In this document: piece after piece, positions 14,982 to 21,405 of the stretch | How positions within the stretch are numbered: the stretch's first letter is position 1 | Layout of the letters: the number at the start of each line of letters is the position of its first letter | NCBI GenBank assembly: GCA_013360875.1 | Contig: JABWAU010000004.1 | Coordinates: 22,715 to 86,714, forward strand | Reading direction: 5' to 3' | DNA length: 64,000 nucleotides | Source: Anaerolineales bacterium | GTDB taxonomy: Bacteria > Chloroflexota > Anaerolineae > Anaerolineales > Villigracilaceae | Notes under the pieces: model-generated | Databases searched by the model: none | Seen by the model: the letters and a program-made list of their open reading frames with translations, nothing else | Told to the model about the DNA's origin: nothing | Position numbers and translations under genes: made by a program

Positions 14982-15956
14982 CTACGCCCCGTACATGATC
15001 TCGGACAGTTTCCTGATCATGTCCAATCCCGTCACGTCGCGTTCCAATTCGGGTACGTGCGCAGCAACCTGCTTCCCGAACGTTTCGTCAATTTGCTTCA
15101 GGTATTTATCCTGCATCTCGATTCGGTTTTTGAGGTAAGGCGGTATGTTCTGTGTGAGCAATTCGCGCGGCACGACGCGGTTGACGACGTAACCCATGAT
15201 CGGCACGTCGAATTTGGCGAACAGGTCCGCCGCCTTGGCTGTATCTATCAGGATCATTTCTTCGGGGATGACCACGAAGAAGAAACCGGTCTTCTCCTTG
15301 TCGGTCAGAATTCGAGACGAAGCGTTGATGCGTCCGCGGATGTATTGCAGTTCGTTCAGGATGGCATCCTCCTCGGTCTCCTTCTCGCGCTTCAGCCTGG
15401 ATACCATTTCCTCGTATTCGCGCATCTCCTCGCGCAGTTTGGTGATCTTATTGATCCACTCATCGTAGACCTTCGCCATGCTCAGGTAATACAGCGCGTG
15501 CCCGAGCGGCACGAGGTCGTAAATGTAGTAATCGTAGTTGCCCTCCACCACGATATCCACCACTGCGTCGAAGATGGCGCTTTCCTCCATCGCCGGTTCC
15601 GCGGACGCAGCCTGGATGTATTGTTCGATCTCATCGGGGACTTCGTCGAAGCCGTACATGTCGAGGATCTTCTTTCGGATCTCCCCCTGATAGGCTTTGA
15701 TGTGCTGGTCGGCGTCAATTTCCTGAGCCCACAGGTTCTCCATGATCTTGACAGGTCCCTTGCCGAAAATATCCTTCTGAAAAATATCGGACAGACTCGC
15801 CTGCGGATCAACAGAGAAGACCAGCACCTTCTTTCCCTGTTGAGCCAGCCAATAGGCAGTCGCGGCGGAGAAGGTGGTCTTCCCCAGCCCGCCTTTGCCG
15901 CCGAACATGATGTAGCGGCGTTCGGGGTGTTCCTCGAAGATTCGTTTGAGTGTCAT
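14982..15956 (-). CDS. ArsA/Get3-type ATPase, subunit 1 (altered switch motif)
   Basis: From ATG 15956 the product has 324 residues; a longer frame extends over the preceding gene and is not used. It has the P-loop GGKGGLGKTTFSAA (about residues 19-32) and a C-terminal half like subunit 2 (IPPYLKNRIEMQDKYL versus SPDFVKNRVAMQDRYM), so the two are paralogues. The switch block, DTAPTxxxxxLL in the family and in subunit 2, is here YDLVPLGHALYYLSM. It also contains no cysteine. A pair with one canonical and one altered subunit suggests an asymmetric heterodimer. An acidic/basic helical insert (about 170-215, REEMREYEEMVSRLKREKE) may be a coiled coil. Confidence 0.85.
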   Translation of the reverse strand: MTLKRIFEEHPERRYIMFGGKGGLGKTTFSAATAYWLAQQGKKVLVFSVDPQASLSDIFQKDIFGKGPVKIMENLWAQEIDADQHIKAYQGEIRKKILDMYGFDEVPDEIEQYIQAASAEPAMEESAIFDAVVDIVVEGNYDYYIYDLVPLGHALYYLSMAKVYDEWINKITKLREEMREYEEMVSRLKREKETEEDAILNELQYIRGRINASSRILTDKEKTGFFFVVIPEEMILIDTAKAADLFAKFDVPIMGYVVNRVVPRELLTQNIPPYLKNRIEMQDKYLKQIDETFGKQVAAHVPELERDVTGLDMIRKLSEIMYGA

Positions 15957-15970
15957 TGGGGACTCCCGAT

Positions 15971-16237
15971 TTAGAACATCGCGTCCGAAACGTCTTTCTC
16001 GCGCAACAAGCGTCGCTTCCAGGTCGAGATCTGCGGCACGACATACGGAAGCAGGCGCAGGCTGTAATACGGTGGCAGGATCGGGATGCCGATCATGTCG
16101 CCCATCGTGATCAGGATGAAGAGATGCTCCATGCTGGCGCGTGTCCGCAGGGCGTAACGGCTCATGTCGTGCGACGCCATGCCATAGATGATTTCCTTCA
16201 TATTTTGCCAAAAACTTTTCTTTTCTTCTTCAGTCAT
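15971..16237 (-). CDS. Small ArsA-cassette protein, paralogue B
   Basis: Starting at ATG 16237 (chosen because GGA lies 8 bases upstream; ATG 16243 is too close) it has 88 residues. The sequence runs WQNMKEIIYGMASHDMSR, MEHLFILITMGDMIGIPILPPYYSLRLLPYVVP, then STWKRRLLREKDVSDAMF. The same layout, including the PPYY and WKRR blocks and the final DAMF/DAIF, is seen in paralogues A and C. It ends 14 bases before the first ATPase gene, so co-translation is likely. Unknown function; likely peripheral or monotopic in the membrane. Confidence 0.75.
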   Translation of the reverse strand: MTEEEKKSFWQNMKEIIYGMASHDMSRYALRTRASMEHLFILITMGDMIGIPILPPYYSLRLLPYVVPQISTWKRRLLREKDVSDAMF

Positions 16238-16261
16238 GTTCATTTTCCTTTCTTTGCCGCG

Positions 16262-16312
16262 CAGGCGACATTCTCTTACGCCGACGGACACGCGAGAGAA
16301 CGTATCCTACGC
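16262..16312. repeat. GTTCTCT-family dispersed repeat between small paralogues A and B
   Basis: ATTCTCTTACGCCGACGG, then GAGAGAACG and CCTACGC, repeat the word order of the element at 7575-7617. It makes up almost all of the spacer between the two small genes. Confidence 0.7.
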
Positions 16313-16321
16313 ATAAAATAT

Positions 16322-16615
16322 CTAAATTCCATCCAAATGATAATCATGTTCATCGCTAAACTCGCGTTCGCGCAGGACGCGTCGTTTCCACGTTTCGATG
16401 TGGGGGACGATATAAGGCAGCAAACGAAGACTATAATACGGCGGCAAAACAGGTACGCCGATCATATCTCCCACCGTGCCGAGCATGAACAGGCTTTCGA
16501 GGCTGGCTCGCATTTCCATGGCGTGATGCGCAAACTCCATCCCGAGCATGCCGTATAAAAATTCGCGCACAGCCTGCCAGAGCGATTTTTTTTCTGGTTG
16601 CCTCGACACATTCAT
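16322..16615 (-). CDS. Small ArsA-cassette protein, paralogue A
   Basis: This is the first gene of the cassette. Its 97 residues read WQAVREFLYGMLGMEFAHHAM, LESLFMLGTVGDMIGVPVLPPYYSLRLLPYIVP, then ETWKRRVLREREFSDEHDYH. It is clearly paralogous to B and C but with a His/Asp-rich tail. The central segment is hydrophobic enough to associate with membranes. It is divergent from the one-TM protein at 16655, with 39 bp between starts, which must hold both promoters. Function unknown. Confidence 0.75.
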   Translation of the reverse strand: MNVSRQPEKKSLWQAVREFLYGMLGMEFAHHAMEMRASLESLFMLGTVGDMIGVPVLPPYYSLRLLPYIVPHIETWKRRVLREREFSDEHDYHLDGI

Positions 16616-16654
16616 ATTATACTCACGCCTACTCGTAGAACTCCGAGGTGTACG

Positions 16655-17305
16655 ATGAATTCACAAGCGATCATCATCATTGCAGTCGCCGTCTTCATGG
16701 GCTGGTTTGCCATCGGCATGATCTACAACCTGCGGCGCGGCGACAAACTTCTAAAATGGATGCAGGACGGCTTGCCGCTCATCGGTCAGCGCACCACCTT
16801 CCGCTGGCTGGGCAGTTCCGTTGCCGAGATGGGCATTGCAAAAGCAAAGCGCCCCTTTCACCGCATGGATGTCCTGATCGTTCTCAAGCCGCGCGACGTT
16901 TTTTGGATGACGCTCATCGCGCTTTTTCAAAGACGCAGCGACATCCTGATCTTCCGCGCCGCCCTTGGCACGCCTCCGCTTTTGGACCTCGAACTTGCGG
17001 ACCCAAAAACCTGGAGCGGACGCGAAGCCCTGGCAAAAGCAACCAAACGCGGGTGGGAGGGAACCGATTATCACGGTCTGCGGTTAATGGCTCCCAAGGG
17101 GTTGATCAATCTCGCCGCCTCCACTGTGGACCAGCTCGCCGCTCCCATGCAGGCGTTTTCGCCTCGCTTCGTTCGTCTCGGCTTGCGCAAGACCTCCCCA
17201 AATATGGAAGTGCACCTGCCGTTCCCCAACCCGAATGAAACGGACGCCAAAACCTACTTTCAGTCCCTGTGCAATTTGGGACGCGCGATCGGCGAACGGA
17301 ATTAG
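16655..17305 (+). CDS. Single-TM protein of unknown function
   Basis: From ATG 16655 the protein has 216 residues. It begins with a TM helix (IIIIAVAVFMGWFAIGMIY, about 5-23) followed by basic residues (NLRRGDKLLKW). The soluble remainder has FRWLGSSVAEMGIAKAKRPFHRMDVLIVLKPRD and a C-terminal QSLCNLGRAIGERN. No family is recognised. It is divergent from the ArsA cassette, so a shared role is possible but unproven. Its stop codon lies in the left arm of a 15-bp inverted repeat. Confidence 0.6.
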   Translation: MNSQAIIIIAVAVFMGWFAIGMIYNLRRGDKLLKWMQDGLPLIGQRTTFRWLGSSVAEMGIAKAKRPFHRMDVLIVLKPRDVFWMTLIALFQRRSDILIFRAALGTPPLLDLELADPKTWSGREALAKATKRGWEGTDYHGLRLMAPKGLINLAASTVDQLAAPMQAFSPRFVRLGLRKTSPNMEVHLPFPNPNETDAKTYFQSLCNLGRAIGERN

Positions 17306-17339
17306 TAGGTCACGCCTCAAGCGTGACCTACTAATTTTC
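17301..17339. terminator. Bidirectional terminator-like perfect hairpin
   Basis: ATTAGTAGGTCACGC and GCGTGACCTACTAAT form a perfect 15-bp stem with a 5-base loop, followed by TTTCG. It sits between the convergent one-TM gene and cstA. The word GTAGGTCACGC...GCGTGACCTAC also has the look of a dispersed repeat. Confidence 0.8.
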
Positions 17340-17349
17340 GCCGTGAAGG

Positions 17350-19269
17350 CTAATCCGTCGCCGCGGCGGCTTTCCGAGTCTTTCCGCCGCTGGCGTAACG
17401 TTGATAGGCCTTGTAACCATCCCAGCCGATGAAGAGAGCGGTGACGAACAACAGTCCGGCAATGACGATCATTGCCCATGCGCCGGTTGCCGCCGCGCCG
17501 CCCTTTGGCACGATGGTCACGAACAGGTTGCGCGCTGTGACCAAGGTTGCAGCCAGCGTGGTGATGTACATGAACAATGTGGGCCACAGGGCGAAGGCAG
17601 GATTCTTCTTTTGCTCCCTCAACCAGACCGTGACGATTAGCAGGCTAAGCGCCGCCATGAGTTGATTCGCCGCGCCGAACAACTGCCACAGATACACCCA
17701 CGTGCCGGTCAATACCAACAGCATGGTCAACACCATCGAAGTGACGGTCGAGACGTGCATGTTCTTGAAGACCGGGACCGCGTCACCGACCCACTCCGAG
17801 AGCGTCACTCGCATCACGCGGAAGATCAACTGCGTCACCGTCAACACGATGACCATGAACGCGCCGAATCCGAGCGCCGTGCCGAAGGTTCTGAAATCGG
17901 GACCGAAGAGTACCGTCAGCAAGGTGCCGACCCCCGCCGCGAAGCGTCCCGCGCCGCCGCCCGTTCCCACAATGGAGACCGCCACCAGGGAAAGCAAACC
18001 GAGCGTGTTCTCGGTGAACATCGCGCCGCCGCCGACCGGCAAGCCGTCGGTCTCATATTCCAACTGGCGGGCAGTGCCGATGGAGCCGATCAGCGCGTGC
18101 CAGCCGGAGATCGAACCGCAGGCGATGGTCACGAACAGCATGGGCCAAAGCGGTTGCCAGGCTTTGGCCGCATCGTAGGCAAAGCCCCACGTAATGAGCG
18201 GCTTGAGTTGAAATGTCGCGACTTTAACGGTTTCCCCGGCCGCGTTCACGGCGGTTGTGCCGAGGATCGGCGCCAGCACCGCGCCGAGGGCGCTAAGTCC
18301 GATCGTCAACAGCGTGATCCAGAAGCCGATGTAGTTGACCGGCTGGGCGAAGCGCCAGATGGGCAGGGTGGCGGCAAGATAAGAGAAGGCAAGGATGAAC
18401 AACGCCCAGAACAGGTAGGCGGGCATCGTCTTGATGGCGCCGGTCGCCGCGTCATACACCGCCGTGGTAGGACGTACGCCTTCCGCGTTGGGTGGGGGGA
18501 TGCGCGGGTCGGCATTGGTCGGATCGAAGACGGTCATCACCGAATTACCGCCGGTTAGATTGTTGACCGCGTTGTTGAAAGCCACGACCGCGCCGTTGAT
18601 GGGTCCGACCCATTGAACGGCTCTGGTCTCGGGGTTGATCGTGCTGCCAAAGGGACCGAAGACCATCGCCGCCACGGTCACGATCACGACGATCGCCGTC
18701 ACCAGGATCAGGTCCATCTTCCATTTGTAGAGCATCTGACCAGCCAACAGACCCATGAGGCCGAGCATGATGATGCCGAACGGCACGTCGGGGCGGGCAA
18801 CCATCAGGGCGGACATGATGCCCATGAACGCGCCAGCCACCAGCAACAGGTAGAAGAAGATGAACGTGAACAGGATGGTGCGGGTGCGCGGCGCGATCAA
18901 CTTGTGACTGATGGCGCTCAGGCTGTTGCCGTCGTTGCGGACGGCGACCATGATGGCGCTGTAATCGCTCACCCATCCGATGAACGAAACGCCGATAAGC
19001 AGCCACAACAGGGAGGGCGCCCAGCCCCACAGGTTTGCCGCCGTAATGGGACCCACGATGGGACCCGCCGCGGCGATGGACTTGAAGTGATAACCGTACA
19101 GCACGTTGCGGCTGGTCGGCATGAAGTCCACCCCATCCATGTACATTTTTGCGGGGGTGGCTTTCTTCGCATCCGACTGGATGACATCCCGGTCGATGCG
19201 TTTGGCATAGAAGTTGTATGCCACATAAATGACGATCGCTGCAATCACAACGATCCACAAGGTGTTCAT
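17350..19269 (-). CDS. cstA: Carbon starvation protein CstA-like transporter
   Basis: From ATG 19269 (GGAGGAACC just upstream; a longer frame is discarded) the protein has about 639 residues and many TM helices. The N-terminal YMDGVDFMPTSRNVLYGYHFKSIAAAGPIVGPITAA is the diagnostic CstA block, and AACGSISGWHALIGSIGTARQLEYE a later one. CstA family members take up pyruvate or peptides and are often induced when carbon is short. No cstA regulator is recognised nearby. The gene is 151 bp downstream of the CxxC protein on the same strand. Confidence 0.95.
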   Translation of the reverse strand: MNTLWIVVIAAIVIYVAYNFYAKRIDRDVIQSDAKKATPAKMYMDGVDFMPTSRNVLYGYHFKSIAAAGPIVGPITAANLWGWAPSLLWLLIGVSFIGWVSDYSAIMVAVRNDGNSLSAISHKLIAPRTRTILFTFIFFYLLLVAGAFMGIMSALMVARPDVPFGIIMLGLMGLLAGQMLYKWKMDLILVTAIVVIVTVAAMVFGPFGSTINPETRAVQWVGPINGAVVAFNNAVNNLTGGNSVMTVFDPTNADPRIPPPNAEGVRPTTAVYDAATGAIKTMPAYLFWALFILAFSYLAATLPIWRFAQPVNYIGFWITLLTIGLSALGAVLAPILGTTAVNAAGETVKVATFQLKPLITWGFAYDAAKAWQPLWPMLFVTIACGSISGWHALIGSIGTARQLEYETDGLPVGGGAMFTENTLGLLSLVAVSIVGTGGGAGRFAAGVGTLLTVLFGPDFRTFGTALGFGAFMVIVLTVTQLIFRVMRVTLSEWVGDAVPVFKNMHVSTVTSMVLTMLLVLTGTWVYLWQLFGAANQLMAALSLLIVTVWLREQKKNPAFALWPTLFMYITTLAATLVTARNLFVTIVPKGGAAATGAWAMIVIAGLLFVTALFIGWDGYKAYQRYASGGKTRKAAAATD

Positions 19270-19420
19270 ATAGGTTCCTCCGTTCAATGTTGCGTCAGGC
19301 AAAACTTACGGATTTACGGACGTATCTGCCAGTAGATGACTTCTCCTCTCAACACATCCCTGGCGCGCAATGGAACAAATCTGTCTTCCATTCACCTCCT
19401 CTCTGGGAGCCTCCTCCGCC

Positions 19421-19882
19421 TCATCCAATCTCCGTCGGTTGACCCGCCAACTGACGGGCAATCTCCTCGCTGGCAGATGGCAGCATCTGGCTCCCGATAA
19501 AACGGGATCTGCCGTTCACAATGACCGCCGGATAATGGCGGGCGTTGTACTTCAACGATTTGTAAAACCCCTCCACGGACGCCGCATCAATCACCTTGAG
19601 GACGATGTTGTCGCAGTGCGCCCGGAACATTTCCTTCACCCACTCTGATACGACCTGATACTCCCGCCTCAACTCTTCGGGCAGACTGCTCTCCAATTGC
19701 TCCTCCTGCACGCGGTTCGACTTGCCCATCTCCCGCCACGCCACTTCACAATGGGTGCAGTGGTAATAGGCGGTGGGCGCGTAGGCGATGATCTCGACCA
19801 GTAAGGGCTTGTCCTGCGAAGTCCTCGTAGAGGGAGTTTTATCGAAGGGCTTGTCCTGAGCGGCGTCGAAGGGTTTGTTCAT
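19421..19882 (-). CDS. Thioredoxin-fold-like CxxC protein with a repeat-derived N-terminus
   Basis: From ATG 19882 (AGGAG six bases upstream) the protein has 153 residues. After residue 27 it reads LLVEIIAYAPTAYYHCTHCEVAWREMG, a beta-strand then CTHC (Cys42 and Cys45), as in thioredoxin-like folds. Near the end are VIVNGRSRFIGSQML and an amphipathic helix, the expected late strand and helix. Residues 2-26, with FDAAQDKPFDKTPSTRTSQDKP, are unlike the rest and come from a dispersed repeat. It lies upstream of cstA. Role unknown, possibly redox or metal binding. Confidence 0.6.
   Translation of the reverse strand: MNKPFDAAQDKPFDKTPSTRTSQDKPLLVEIIAYAPTAYYHCTHCEVAWREMGKSNRVQEEQLESSLPEELRREYQVVSEWVKEMFRAHCDNIVLKVIDAASVEGFYKSLKYNARHYPAVIVNGRSRFIGSQMLPSASEEIARQLAGQPTEIG
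19799..19880 (-). repeat. Dispersed repeat encoding the first residues of the CxxC protein
   Basis: The minus-strand text encodes FDAAQDKPFD and TSQDKP; the first is close to [12 protein letters not shown] inside UvrA. At DNA level GGGCTTGTCCTGAGCGGCGTC matches GGCTTGCCCTGAGCAGCGTC at 23543-23562. Confidence 0.7.
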
Positions 19883-20386
19883 CATTCGCTCCTGTAAAAT
19901 AAAAACGCCAGCGAGCATCCCCCCTTTGCCCAGTGGCGTTACAAAAACAGTTCCCGGGTGACCACAATTCGCCCGGTTCCGACAGAAACCAGAATGTGTG
20001 ATGCGTTCGACGGAAGTCGCATTTTGACCTCGAACAATGTCAGATTGTCACACGGTTTGCCAGCGGTTCATCCTAAATATTCGTATATGTCCATAAATAA
20101 AAATGTTGGTTTAATTTTACAAATCTATGTCACAAAAGTCAACTGATGTTTGTAACTTTCAAAAAACCTTTGGAGAACGTCTGAAAACAAGATCAGAGAG
20201 GCTGGCATTGTCATTTCGAGCGAAGCGAGAAATCTTTACCCGGCCGAGCCAGGATTTCTCCTCATGGAGTTTACCCTGAGCCGAAGCCCTGACACTGAAC
20301 GAAGTGAAGTGGAAGGGTCAGCCGAAGGGCTCGTCGAAATGACATCTGGCAGGTTTTTCAGACACTCTTTGCTAAGAAACAGTTTC
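19883..20386. other. Gene-free region with leader hairpin and dispersed repeat
   Basis: AACGCCA (19904-19910) and TGGCGTT (19934-19940) form a hairpin in the likely leader of the CxxC gene. From about 19945 to 20200 I see AT-rich sequence without a clear feature. GGAGAACGTCTG near 20172 belongs to the GTTCTCT family. From 20210 to 20343 lies the dispersed repeat described separately. Confidence 0.6.
20210..20343. repeat. Intergenic dispersed repeat with GTCATTTCGAGC ends
   Basis: The ends GTCATTTCGAGCGAAGCGAG and CTCGTCGAAATGAC are inverted partners, and GAGAAATC...GATTTCTC pair inside. A middle block (TGAGCCGAAGCCCTGACACTGAA) adds a second module. End structure matches the elements at 841-947 and 56897-56971, which are read inside genes. 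This is the non-coding form of the family. Confidence 0.8.
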
Positions 20387-21325
20387 TCAGGTGGGCGAGG
20401 TTCCGCTTCGCGCCTTCAATTCGATCGGCAGTAAAGAAGCGTAGACGAAGTCCGCCACCGGGGTGGGAACTCCGAGTTCGCGTCCCTTGCGCCCGATCAC
20501 GCCGACCATGGATTCCAATTCCGTGCGGCGCCCTCCCTCCACGTCCAGTTGCATCGAAGCCTTAATGTGCGGCGCGGCGTTGTCCATGAACTCCAGCGAT
20601 TTCTGGACGACGTCTGCATCGAGAGCGATCCCCTGCGCCCTCGCCAACGCCTCCACCTCCCGCATCAGGCTGACGATCATCTCCCGAGTTTCCGGCACGG
20701 AACGGTAATCGCCCATCGGCAGGCGCGTCAGCGAACCCAGGCTGCTCGCCGCCGAAATGAACACGAATTTCGTCCACAGGATTTTCAAGATGTTCTCTGA
20801 GACTTCCACTGTAATTCCTGTTTTATGCAACACCTCAAAAATGGATTCGACGCGCTCCGAACGCCTCCCGTCCAGTTCCCCGAAGACGATGCGGCGGAAC
20901 TGCGACACATGTTTGACGACCCCCGGCGCCTCCATCGCGGACGAGAGCCAGGTTGCCCCTCCGAGGACATGATCCAAGCCGACGACTTTTCCGATCCGCT
21001 CCACGGCGTCCACTCCGTTTTGCAGGCTCAACACCGCCGTCTGCGGACCGATCGCAGGGCGGATGGCTGCCGCCGCCTCGTCCGTGTGATAGGTTTTGAC
21101 GCAGAACAGGATGAGATCAACGTCGCTGACTTCAGCAGGGTTATCGGTTGCCTGCGCGGGCGAAACAGTAAAATCCCCGAAGATGCTTTTGACCTGCAAA
21201 CCCTTTTCGCGGATGGCTTGCAAATGCGCGCCGCGCGCGATGAACGTCACATTGTTGCCTTGTCGAGCCAGCAATCCGCCGTAATAAGCCCCTACGCCGC
21301 CGGTTCCCATGACCATGATTTTCAT
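20387..21325 (-). CDS. panE: 2-dehydropantoate 2-reductase (ketopantoate reductase family)
   Basis: A 312-residue protein of normal length. The N-terminal Rossmann motif IMVMGTGGVGAYYGGLLARQGN (about 3-24) binds NADPH. FCVKTYHTDEA and LSLQNGVDAVERIG are the expected next blocks. The helical C-terminal domain carries the catalytic Lys region KILWTKFVFISAASSLGSLT (about 183-202). It reduces ketopantoate to pantoate in coenzyme A synthesis. PanE paralogues of other specificity exist, so the symbol is a family call. A copy of the ACAGGTATACAGG repeat separates it from uvrA. Confidence 0.85.
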   Translation of the reverse strand: MKIMVMGTGGVGAYYGGLLARQGNNVTFIARGAHLQAIREKGLQVKSIFGDFTVSPAQATDNPAEVSDVDLILFCVKTYHTDEAAAAIRPAIGPQTAVLSLQNGVDAVERIGKVVGLDHVLGGATWLSSAMEAPGVVKHVSQFRRIVFGELDGRRSERVESIFEVLHKTGITVEVSENILKILWTKFVFISAASSLGSLTRLPMGDYRSVPETREMIVSLMREVEALARAQGIALDADVVQKSLEFMDNAAPHIKASMQLDVEGGRRTELESMVGVIGRKGRELGVPTPVADFVYASLLPIELKARSGTSPT

Positions 21326-21342
21326 ATTCAGCCTCCTTTGGT

Positions 21343-21405
21343 AAGTGTACGTGCATACAGGTATACAGGTGTTTCCATGGTATCTGTCTACCCATGTACC
21401 TGCAC
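21343..21405. repeat. Dispersed repeat, ACAGGTAGATAGGTACACAAG family (copy 3)
   Basis: GTGTACGTGCATACAGGTATACAGG faces GTATCTGTCTACCCATGTACCTG. It contains the stop codon and final residues of uvrA (…GVQVHG). Confidence 0.7.

Noticed and set aside
14982-16211. Longer reading frame (409 residues) for the first ArsA-like ATPase
   Set aside because: The extra 85 residues lie on top of the small paralogue B gene and have no ATPase similarity; the ATG at 15956 begins the family N-terminus.
13977-16615. Arsenic resistance operon
   Set aside because: No ArsB, ArsC or ArsR is nearby and both ATPases lack cysteine.
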